6,421 nt of DNA from Parcubacteria group bacterium CG11_big_fil_rev_8_21_14_0_20_41_14 (GTDB lineage: Bacteria > Patescibacteriota > Patescibacteriia > UBA2169). This document shows positions 1 to 5,529 of this stretch, piece by piece. Made by a program: the position numbers and the translations under genes. The notes under the pieces were generated by a model. That model was given only the letters and a program-made list of their open reading frames with translations. It was not told where the DNA came from and made no database searches. Numbering within the stretch: position 1 is the first letter of the stretch; every line of letters starts with the position of its first letter. The stretch covers positions 280-6,700 of the forward strand of contig PCVT01000059.1 in assembly GCA_002787075.1 (NCBI GenBank), written 5' to 3'.

Positions 1-475
1 ACGAATTCAAGGACTGGGCCATCAAACACCTGAAAAAATCCCACAGCCAAGAAATCAAAGCCCGCACCGCCATGTTCCTCAGCCAGCAGAAAGCATACAA
101 CGCCAGCCAGAAGCAACTCGACAAACTCGTGGACATGCACCTGCGCGAACTCATCTCCGAAGACGAATACCGCCAGAAACGCCTCACCCTCCAGAGCGAA
201 CTCGCCTCCCAAAAGCTCAAATTGACCGATACCGAGAAACGGGCAGCCGATTGGCTCGAACTCACCGAACGCGCCCTGAATTTCGCTAACCTTGCCCCAA
301 AAACCTTCCAAAACGGCACAGACCAGCAAAAACGGGAAATCATCCCAGCCCTTGGCTCGAACTTCATCCTCAAAGACAAAACCATCACCCTGAACCTCCA
401 AAAACCCTTTACCCTACTGAAAAACGTCAACACCCAAAACAAAAAATCCCGGCTCACGCCGCGATCCTTTGCTAC
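1..475 (+). mobile_element. Right end of an element integrated at tRNA-Gln
   Basis: A serine recombinase gene abuts the 3' end of a tRNA gene head-on, and GC content and codon style change across that border. This is the usual geometry of an integrated element whose attachment site lies at or in the tRNA 3' end. The left end, any direct repeat of the tRNA 3' part and any cargo are outside the window. The boundary at 475/476 is inferred from the CCA end of the tRNA; the exact crossover could be a few bases inside the tRNA. Confidence 0.55.
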
Positions 476-524
476 TGGCTCGGGGACAGGGGCTCGAACC
501 CCGATTCCTAGGTCCAGAACCTAG
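1..524 (+). CDS. Large serine recombinase, C-terminal part (5' end outside window)
   Basis: The frame is open from base 3 to a TAG at 522-524, so only about 173 C-terminal residues are present; the catalytic resolvase domain and most of the DNA-binding region lie left of the window. What is visible is a charged, largely helical coiled-coil region containing QKQLDKLVDMHLRELISEDE, a basic AADWLELTERALNFA helix and the motif ALGSNFILKDKTITL. This pattern is characteristic of the C-terminus of large serine recombinases (resolvase/recombinase/zinc-ribbon family), and I recognise it as the version common in Patescibacteria. Such enzymes integrate and excise mobile DNA through a serine-linked intermediate. 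The last 16 residues (from T at 474) are antisense of a tRNA-Gln gene, so the natural C-terminus probably differs in the unintegrated element. GC is about 60% at 61-120 and 57% at 181-240, well above the neighbours, which suggests horizontal transfer. Family call is firm; whether the enzyme is active cannot be judged. Confidence 0.85.
   Translation, partial: EFKDWAIKHLKKSHSQEIKARTAMFLSQQKAYNASQKQLDKLVDMHLRELISEDEYRQKRLTLQSELASQKLKLTDTEKRAADWLELTERALNFANLAPKTFQNGTDQQKREIIPALGSNFILKDKTITLNLQKPFTLLKNVNTQNKKSRLTPRSFATGSGTGARTPIPRSRT
446..465 (-). terminator. Rho-independent terminator after tRNA-Gln
   Basis: Read on the minus strand, arm ATCGCGGC (465-458), loop GTGA and arm GCCGGGAT (453-446) form an 8-bp stem with one mismatch, followed at once by six T (446-441, the first shared with the stem base) and then TGTTTT. 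It begins 11 nt after the tRNA CCA end and is well placed to end a dnaX-tRNA transcript. It lies inside the recombinase coding frame, on the element side of the junction. Confidence 0.65.
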
Positions 525-549
525 TGTCCTACCATTAGACGATCCCCGA
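476..549 (-). tRNA. trnQ: tRNA-Gln (anticodon CUG), CCA encoded
   Basis: The reverse complement folds as a complete 74-nt cloverleaf. The acceptor stem is TCGGGGA/TCCCCGA with the U1-A72 pair and G73 discriminator typical of glutamine tRNAs, then an encoded CCA (478-476). The D arm GTCT/GGAC has loop AATGGTA containing the GG pair. The anticodon stem CTAGG/CCTAG has loop TTCTGGA, giving anticodon CUG at 517-515, which reads CAG. The variable loop is 4 nt, and the T arm CGGGG/CCCTG (one G-U) has loop TTCGAGC. Its 5' end is only 3 bp after the dnaX stop, so it is probably transcribed with dnaX and released by RNase P. Its 3' end is the likely integration site of the recombinase-bearing element. 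Position 37 is G. Confidence 0.95.
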
Positions 550-552
550 ATA

Positions 553-2157
553 TTAGTTTATTATTTCCGCACCTTCAAACACTTCTAGCGCGACTTTTAC
601 GAACTCATCTTCTTCCTGTTCCTTTAAATTTTGCGATTCTGACGGCTTCTGGCTGGCATTATCAGACACCATGTCATCCCGCAAAACCGGCTCAATCCGA
701 TAATTAGTACCATACACCTCTTTTATAATATTTTCAACTATTTCCCGATTTTTGAATTCCGCGATTTTTTCCTGCTGTAATTTATACTTAAAACCCAATT
801 CCAAAGTACCGCCATTCACGCTAACTGGCTGAGCCACGCCCAAAACGAAATTTAACGCCTGATTTTTATCCTTGACTTTGGTTAGAACCTCTCCCCAGCC
901 GTCTAAGATGTCCTCTAAACAATGCTTTGCGATATCAATCCCTCCCTTGCCTAAGGAAGGGTTAGGAGGGGTGGGAGCATCAACAGACAAAACAATAGAT
1001 TCTTGATTGTTCTCTTGCTGTTCTTTGTTTAAGGGATCCCTCCTGGCCGATTCGGCGGGTCCGGATGACGTGTTAGAATCGCAAATCAGAATCACAGCCA
1101 GCTCAATCGGAAGAGAAGGAATATCAGGCGAAAGTTTCATATCTTGTTGAGCACGCAAAAGTTCAATCACAATCTGGCGCAATTTTTGATGGCTCGCATC
1201 CGCGCACGCTTGTTTGATATCTTCAGCCTCATCAGGCGTGAAATACAATTTTAAACGATCCTGGTCCTTAGTAGCAACATATAACATCATCTGGCGCGCG
1301 GTTTCTAAAACTTCAGACAAAAAGAAATTCAAATTAATGCCCTCTTGCTCCATTTCATCCAAAGACGCTATAGCATTATTCGCGTCAGAATCAATAATAA
1401 ATTTTAACCATTCAATAGTCCTTCCAAACCCTATCTTTGGCAAAAACAAAGCTGCCTCATCTGACCCGATTTTTTTGCCAATAGAAAGAATCTGGCCTAA
1501 AAGCGACTCAGCATCCCGCAAAGCCCCGCCTGACCTGCGCGCGATATCAGCGATTACGTCTTCCGACACTTCAGCGTTCTCAAGCTTTATAATACGCTTT
1601 AATCGATCAACCATATCCACAACCGCGACCTTGCCAAAACTAAAATGCTGACACCGCGAAAAAATTGTTTCAGGAATTTTATGAAGTTCTGTGGTAGCTA
1701 ATATAAAGATAACCTGGCTTGGGGGCTCTTCCAAAGTTTTCAAAAGAGCGTTAAACGCCTCAGTAGTAAGCATATGCACCTCATCTATGATATATACCTT
1801 ATACTTTGACTGAGATGGAACATACTTCACATGCTCGCGCAATTCCCGAATCTCCTCTATGCGTCTATTTGAAGCCGCGTCAATCTCAACAAGATCCTGA
1901 GCCCTGCCCTGATTAATCGCGGAGCACGACGAACATTCATTGCACGGTTCCCCAGTTTTTTTGTCCCTTTTCGCGCAATTCAATGCCTTAGCAAACAGCC
2001 GAGCCATAGTGGTTTTGCCAGTTCCGCGCGTGCCAGAAAACAGATACGCGTGACTCACGCGCTCATCCTTGATTTCTTGGACAAGAATCTTAGAAATTGA
2101 ATCTCTGCCAACAACCTCGCTAAATTTTTTGGGGCGATACTTTCTATAAAGTGTCAT
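553..2157 (-). CDS. dnaX: DNA polymerase III subunit gamma/tau
   Basis: This is the ATPase of the clamp loader, which opens and loads the beta sliding clamp at the replication fork. The protein has 534 residues. The N-terminus MTLYRKYRPKKFSEVVGRD is classic for the family. Visible motifs are Walker A GTRGTGKT (42-49), zinc-binding cysteines C61, C72, C75 and C78, Walker B with DEVH (125-128), sensor 1 ATTE (154-157), the SRC motif with the arginine finger (167-169) and sensor 2 GGALRDA (210-216). Clamp-loader domain III spans about 235-360. A polar linker (about 361-410) containing two repeat-like inserts is followed by a tau-type C-terminal domain (about 411-492) and an acidic tail. E. coli tau is 643 residues, so this is a short tau-like form; I saw no convincing frameshift site for a separate gamma. 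The ATG at 2157 fits the conserved N-terminus. A promoter with only about 11 nt between -10 and ATG lies just upstream. Confidence 0.97.
   Translation of the reverse strand: MTLYRKYRPKKFSEVVGRDSISKILVQEIKDERVSHAYLFSGTRGTGKTTMARLFAKALNCAKRDKKTGEPCNECSSCSAINQGRAQDLVEIDAASNRRIEEIRELREHVKYVPSQSKYKVYIIDEVHMLTTEAFNALLKTLEEPPSQVIFILATTELHKIPETIFSRCQHFSFGKVAVVDMVDRLKRIIKLENAEVSEDVIADIARRSGGALRDAESLLGQILSIGKKIGSDEAALFLPKIGFGRTIEWLKFIIDSDANNAIASLDEMEQEGINLNFFLSEVLETARQMMLYVATKDQDRLKLYFTPDEAEDIKQACADASHQKLRQIVIELLRAQQDMKLSPDIPSLPIELAVILICDSNTSSGPAESARRDPLNKEQQENNQESIVLSVDAPTPPNPSLGKGGIDIAKHCLEDILDGWGEVLTKVKDKNQALNFVLGVAQPVSVNGGTLELGFKYKLQQEKIAEFKNREIVENIIKEVYGTNYRIEPVLRDDMVSDNASQKPSESQNLKEQEEDEFVKVALEVFEGAEIIN
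937..976 (-). repeat. Palindromic repeat-like insert in the dnaX linker (PTPPNPSLGKGGI)
   Basis: On the plus strand, CCCTCC (940-945) pairs with GGAGGG (965-970), and CCCTT (944-948) pairs with AAGGG (957-961). The segment is translated in dnaX as PTPPNPSLGKGGI (residues 395-407). That peptide and its CCTAACCCTTCC...AAGGGAGGG DNA resemble dispersed REP-like palindromes found in many bacterial genomes; I recognise the type but cannot check copy number here. It lies in the unstructured linker, where an in-frame insertion would be tolerated. Confidence 0.6.
1034..1071 (-). repeat. GC-rich palindromic segment in the dnaX linker (TSSGPAESARRDP)
   Basis: A 38-bp GC-rich block stands out in an AT-rich gene. 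It contains GCCGA (1046-1050) and TCGGC (1052-1056) around a single T. On the dnaX strand it starts CGTCATCCGG and ends AGGGATCC, the outline of a common class of dispersed repeats that begin GTCATCC and end GGATCC. It codes for residues 363-375 of dnaX in the same linker as the other insert. Assignment as a repeat is by resemblance only. Confidence 0.4.
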
Positions 2158-2168
2158 AATACCTATTC

Positions 2169-2197
2169 ACTATAAACCAAAAACCCGCATCAATCAA
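2169..2197 (-). promoter_or_regulatory. Proposed dnaX promoter, -35 inside the terminator loop
   Basis: On the minus strand, TTGATT (2197-2192), a 17-bp spacer and TATAGT (2174-2169) form a good sigma-70-like promoter. The dnaX ATG begins 11 nt after the -10, which predicts a 5' leader of only about 4-5 nt. The -35 hexamer coincides base for base with the loop of the terminator hairpin 2180-2209. A weak AGG lies just before the ATG, but there is no full Shine-Dalgarno. Confidence 0.6.
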
Positions 2198-2209
2198 GAT
2201 GCGGGTTTT
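2180..2209 (-). terminator. Rho-independent terminator of the 204-residue gene
   Basis: AAAACCCGCATC (2180-2191) and GATGCGGGTTTT (2198-2209) form a perfect 12-bp stem with the 6-nt loop AATCAA on the plus strand. On the minus strand the stem ends in a T run and starts 11 nt after the stop of the upstream gene. Flanking A and T tracts would also let it work on the plus strand, where no gene needs it. Confidence 0.88.
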
Positions 2210-2220
2210 ATATAATCAAT

Positions 2221-2835
2221 TTACAGCAAATCAGAAGTTGCCTTATCAAGCGCATCCTGACTAACCTCATCAGCAGAATCCTCATCATCAGGCGTTCCAT
2301 CATCAAGCGACTTTATAATATTCTCAACAGCAGCCCATTGCGACTGCTTATCAGAAGGAATAAGAATAATCACCTCATCCCCAACCTCACCCTTGAAATA
2401 CGTAATAGAAGCACTAAGCACCTTATAGGCATTTCCCTGCGCCATAACACTATATTCTCCAGTATCATCATCCTGCATCAAAGTCCCCCGAACTCTCTTT
2501 CTCTCAATCGGACCAATCTGCTTATACAAAAACGAGCCATCATCCAAAATAGTGAGCTTTAAAACATCCCCCTCAACCAATTTTGACTTAGAAGCGTAAT
2601 TCGCTGGAATAGTGTACTGCTTTGCGTCATTGCCAATCATGTTCACCCCATCAAAAATACCCTCAACAATCTCGCCTTCTTCTTGAGAATCATTTCTTGG
2701 AGCGCGCGTAGACAAAGATGAGATATCCACATCATCTCCTTTCTCAATCTTTTGCATCATTTTTGTGGCTGTTTCAATCTGCTTTTGCGCCCTATCAATC
2801 ATTTGTTTTAATAAAACAACTTGATTTTTTGACAT
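2221..2835 (-). CDS. Conserved protein of unknown function, Patescibacteria type
   Basis: The protein has 204 residues, with no signal peptide or membrane segment, and is probably cytoplasmic. Residues 1-32 form a charged amphipathic helix (VVLLKQMIDRAQKQIETATK), probably a coiled coil. Residues 55-175 are beta-rich, with glycine-spaced hydrophobic strands and the striking run YTIPANYASKSKLVEGDVLK (74-93), then YKQIGPIERKRVRGTL and ITYFKGEVGDEVIILIP. The C-terminus (177-204) is strongly acidic. I recognise this sequence style as a recurrent uncharacterised protein in Parcubacteria genomes but cannot assign a function. The GD-containing strands suggest a small beta-barrel, possibly nucleic-acid or ribosome associated; this is a guess. 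It has its own terminator, and its start has no Shine-Dalgarno. The ATG at 2835 gives a good helical N-terminus. Confidence 0.85.
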   Translation of the reverse strand: MSKNQVVLLKQMIDRAQKQIETATKMMQKIEKGDDVDISSLSTRAPRNDSQEEGEIVEGIFDGVNMIGNDAKQYTIPANYASKSKLVEGDVLKLTILDDGSFLYKQIGPIERKRVRGTLMQDDDTGEYSVMAQGNAYKVLSASITYFKGEVGDEVIILIPSDKQSQWAAVENIIKSLDDGTPDDEDSADEVSQDALDKATSDLL

Positions 2836-2862
2836 TTTATTTTATATTTATTTTTGATTTTC

Positions 2863-2878
2863 GCGCTTTTAATAGCGC
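2863..2878 (-). other. Small hairpin in the leader of the 204-residue gene
   Basis: GCGCT and AGCGC form a 5-bp stem with a 6-nt loop, about 28 nt before the ATG. It is followed by an A-rich, not T-rich, stretch on the minus strand, so it is not a terminator. It might protect the mRNA 5' end or be incidental. Confidence 0.3.
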
Positions 2879-2884
2879 ATCAGG

Positions 2885-2893
2885 TTATCCACA
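2885..2893 (+). promoter_or_regulatory. Perfect DnaA box TTATCCACA
   Basis: The 9-mer matches the strongest known DnaA-binding box exactly. It is intergenic and overlaps the first base of the -10 element of the 204-residue gene, extending over its predicted start site. Only one perfect box is present, so this is not by itself an origin. It could be a DnaA-controlled operator or a chance match. Confidence 0.4.
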
Positions 2894-2921
2894 GTATAGC
2901 ATAAAATTAAATTTCACGCAA
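2893..2921 (-). promoter_or_regulatory. Possible promoter of the 204-residue gene
   Basis: On the minus strand, TATACT (2898-2893) is a good -10. The matching -35 at 17 bp is a weak TTGCGT (2921-2916). This predicts a leader of about 50 nt, AT-rich and without a Shine-Dalgarno. No terminator separates it from the upstream 834-residue gene, so read-through is also likely. Confidence 0.45.
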
Positions 2922-2923
2922 AA

Positions 2924-5428
2924 TCATTTCATTGCTTTTATCATTTCCTGCTCCATTGCTTTGTCAGTTTCCGAATTTTTGCCTAACTGCATGCGCTCTC
3001 CCATATCCTGCTCAATCACTGCTTTTTCAACCCCATATTTCAAACGCGAATATTCTTTAAGCTTTTTCGCGATCTCTGGACTTCCTTGATCAGGCAAATA
3101 TGTCTGCATAATAAACGGCTTTGATGGCGCGTTGTCTATTAATAATTTCACATAAGCATGGTATTTATCAATATTTATAACGTCATACTCATTAAAGACA
3201 GGAGCGAATTCTTTGGCGATTATTTCCGCGTCTTCAACCCCAATCTTAAACGAACACAAAGTGCCAACATTCCCGAACACAGCGTCTTTAATTTGCGATC
3301 CTCCTTTGTCATCAAGAAGTTGACCAATATATTGATGCGCGATTATCAGATCAAGACGATACTTTCTAGCTTCAGAAAGAATCGTGGCAATTGAATCAGT
3401 CACAAAATTCTGGAACTCATCAACATAAAGATAAAAATCATGCCTTTGATCTTCCGGAAGAGAAGCTCTTCCCATAGCAGCCATTTGCAATTTTGAAACA
3501 ATAATCAAACCTAAAAGCGCGCTATTCACTTCTCCTACTTTGCCTTTGGCCAAGTTAATAAGTAGAATCTTTTTATTATCCATAACTTCACGAAAATCAA
3601 ACGCGCTCTTGCTTTGGCCAATTATATTACGCAACATTTCATTTTCCACGAATCTACCCACTTTTGAAACCAGATATCCGAGCATTTCTGACTTATGAAA
3701 ATCTGATGTCTTTGCCATTTCCTTTTCCCAGAAAAGCCGGACATTCGCGTCTTTCAGCTTGCTCACTTTGTATTTTTGGAATTCAGTATCAGTAAACATG
3801 CGCGGAATGTCCACAATAGTGCCAGGATGATCTTTGTCTGCCATGAGCGTGAGCATCACATTGCGCATATTATGCTCAAACATAGGGCCGATCATCTCAG
3901 GCGGAAACAGCTTTTCAAAAATTCGGATCATATCCTGCACAACAAAATCCTTTTGCGAATCATCCTTATACTCAAGCATGTTCAATCCCATTGGCCGCTC
4001 AATGTCAGAAGGGTCAAAATAGATAACATCCTCCATTCTGCTCTCAGGAACATAGGAAAGCACTGTGTCCACCAAATCGCCGTGCGGATCTATCACGCAT
4101 ACGCCTTCTCCGTTTTCAATATCTTGCTTTGCTAAATTGGAAATCATAACTGATTTTCCAGTTCCACTTTTTCCTATAACATATAAATGCCTTCGCCTAT
4201 CTTCCTTTTTAATTCGGATTACTGTGTCCTGACCCCTGTACATATTATGGCCAAGAACAATGCCTTTTTGAGGAATATTCACTGGGGCTGATGCTTGTTT
4301 TGAAGAAAGCCAAAGAATATTCGGGGTTTCTGCCTGCGGAAGTGGGAAATGAAACAAAGAAGCCACTTCTTCGGTATTCATAATCATCTGCCTGCGCTCA
4401 ACAAAATTGCGATATATGAAATCATTTAAAAATTTGTCCAGATTGCGCGGTTTGACCTTTTTAAATCCATTTCCATATTCATATCCCGCGTATTGGGCAA
4501 ACGAATCAGCGATTCCGTTGAGCTGGCTTAGAGCCATTGCCTCGGTTTCAGCGGAAACCACAATGCGGATGTTCGCCTCAAATCCTGATTTAGCTGTCTT
4601 GCCTTGAATGCGGGATATTGCTTCTTCTTCAAATTGGGATAATGAGCGATATTGCTGGCTGTCGCGAGCCAACTGCTCTTCGTTCTTTTTTCTTGAATGC
4701 GCGATCATGCGCAATGATGTGGCAACCGGGGTTGAGCCGATCATTTTGGAAGCGTCATTTAACTTTTTTCCTTGCCGAACTTCGCGCGCTAATTGATTGC
4801 CAGCTGAGTGCCACCTAGGATGCGCGCTGCGGAGCACGTATTGAATCGTGGCTCCGCCTTTTTCAATATCCCGGAATTTTGAAAGCGAATTTAAGAGGCC
4901 ATCCAAAGGATCTGTTTCCATTTCTTGATATGTTTTTATAGGGAAAAAATATTTTTTCTTGAACTGCATGCTATAGGCCGCGATAGCGCACTTAGGATTA
5001 AAAATATTATAATCCTCGCGCTCTTCTATTACTGCGTCATGATTCTGTGCCTGAATCTGTTGTTCCACAAATTCACGCAATTCCTGTGGCAAGGTAACAT
5101 AAAAAGATATTACTCCTTCGTCAGCCACTATTTCAAACGCGAAATGATCCCTTCTTCCGAACCAAAACGCGTTCCATCCTCTTTCCGCTCGCATTCCAGC
5201 TAGGTTTGACATAAATGATTCAATTTGCGCGATCTGGGCTCTTGGCTCTAATTGTTGATTGCTTGACTGTTCAATTTCCAATGATTCTTTAGGCAAAAGC
5301 ACGCGCAAAGTAATCATATCAAACGGGTTGAACCGATTATACCATTTGCGCGTAAATATGCGCGCTACGAACGAAAGCGGTATACATAAAAGTATCGCGA
5401 TTCCTGTCCAAAAATATATATTTAGCAT
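2924..5428 (-). CDS. Membrane-anchored HerA/VirD4/VirB4-like ATPase
   Basis: The protein has 834 residues. A single N-terminal membrane helix (about 3-24, IYFWTGIAILLCIPLSFVAR) is followed by a basic stretch that would keep the bulk in the cytoplasm. Residues 30-370 form a family-specific domain resembling the N-terminal part of conjugation ATPases. The P-loop ATPase domain follows: Walker A GKSGTGKS (419-426), VIDPHGDLVD (445-453 and following), Walker B YLYVDEFQNF with DEFQ (670-673), and a sensor-like AHQ (697-699). This order is that of the HerA/FtsK/TraG/VirB4 superfamily, hexameric pumps for DNA or secretion substrates. The protein is of a type widespread in Patescibacteria, usually annotated as a type IV secretion or DUF87-like protein. 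No other type IV secretion genes are visible, so substrate and pathway are unknown. It lies downstream of the 173-residue gene. The start is supported by the membrane helix; no Shine-Dalgarno is present. Confidence 0.88.
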   Translation of the reverse strand: MLNIYFWTGIAILLCIPLSFVARIFTRKWYNRFNPFDMITLRVLLPKESLEIEQSSNQQLEPRAQIAQIESFMSNLAGMRAERGWNAFWFGRRDHFAFEIVADEGVISFYVTLPQELREFVEQQIQAQNHDAVIEEREDYNIFNPKCAIAAYSMQFKKKYFFPIKTYQEMETDPLDGLLNSLSKFRDIEKGGATIQYVLRSAHPRWHSAGNQLAREVRQGKKLNDASKMIGSTPVATSLRMIAHSRKKNEEQLARDSQQYRSLSQFEEEAISRIQGKTAKSGFEANIRIVVSAETEAMALSQLNGIADSFAQYAGYEYGNGFKKVKPRNLDKFLNDFIYRNFVERRQMIMNTEEVASLFHFPLPQAETPNILWLSSKQASAPVNIPQKGIVLGHNMYRGQDTVIRIKKEDRRRHLYVIGKSGTGKSVMISNLAKQDIENGEGVCVIDPHGDLVDTVLSYVPESRMEDVIYFDPSDIERPMGLNMLEYKDDSQKDFVVQDMIRIFEKLFPPEMIGPMFEHNMRNVMLTLMADKDHPGTIVDIPRMFTDTEFQKYKVSKLKDANVRLFWEKEMAKTSDFHKSEMLGYLVSKVGRFVENEMLRNIIGQSKSAFDFREVMDNKKILLINLAKGKVGEVNSALLGLIIVSKLQMAAMGRASLPEDQRHDFYLYVDEFQNFVTDSIATILSEARKYRLDLIIAHQYIGQLLDDKGGSQIKDAVFGNVGTLCSFKIGVEDAEIIAKEFAPVFNEYDVINIDKYHAYVKLLIDNAPSKPFIMQTYLPDQGSPEIAKKLKEYSRLKYGVEKAVIEQDMGERMQLGKNSETDKAMEQEMIKAMK

Positions 5429-5439
5429 AAAAATGTAAG

Positions 5440-5527
5440 TGTCATTCTGGAAGTGTTACTGCCCGATAGAATCTGCGTCTTTTGTGGAGATGCTATGGTT
5501 CAGGAATATGTTCACTCCAGCATGACA
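5440..5527. repeat. 88-bp repeat with TGTCAT inverted ends (MITE/REP-like)
   Basis: The left end TGTCATTCTGGAAGTG (5440-5455) and the reverse complement of the right end, TGTCATGCTGGAGTGA (5527-5512), match at 11 of the first 12 positions. Inside, GCGTCTT (5475-5481) and GAGATGC (5487-5493) form a stem with two G-U pairs. The unit fills almost the whole gap between two co-oriented genes, 2 bp from one stop codon and 11 bp from the next start. It resembles dispersed TGTCAT...ATGACA repeats known from many genomes, but copy number cannot be tested here. Confidence 0.65.
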
Positions 5528-5529
5528 AA

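Noticed and set aside
1026..1040. CTTAAAC (minus strand) in the dnaX linker as a slippery heptamer
   Set aside because: The first three bases are not identical, so it does not meet the X XXY YYZ pattern, and no supporting downstream hairpin or upstream Shine-Dalgarno was evident.
1467..1480. A7 run in dnaX (codons for KKI near residue 229) as a gamma/tau frameshift or transcript-slippage site
   Set aside because: It lies near residue 229, before domain III; a product ending there would lack domain III and not resemble gamma. The reading phase also does not fit a standard -1 heptamer.
1214..1651. Plus-strand open frame opposite dnaX
   Set aside because: It is a shadow of a well-supported gene, with no family resemblance or start signals. 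Other open frames opposite the 204- and 834-residue genes were rejected for the same reason.
2863..2878. Terminator of the 834-residue gene
   Set aside because: The stem is only 5 bp, is followed by an A-rich stretch on the minus strand, and lies downstream of the proposed promoter for the next gene.
2836..2923. Replication origin
   Set aside because: Only one perfect DnaA box is present, with no box cluster and no adjacent dnaA or dnaN. ATATCCACA at 1613-1621 and 2723-2731 are one-mismatch matches within coding sequence.
4925..5203. 92-codon plus-strand open frame opposite the ATPase gene
   Set aside because: Its composition and register follow the antisense of the ATPase N-terminal domain, and no promoter or start site supports it.
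5429..5529. Separate promoter for the 834-residue ATPase in the repeat
   Set aside because: No -10/-35 pair with acceptable spacing is visible on the minus strand; co-transcription from the 173-residue gene is more likely.
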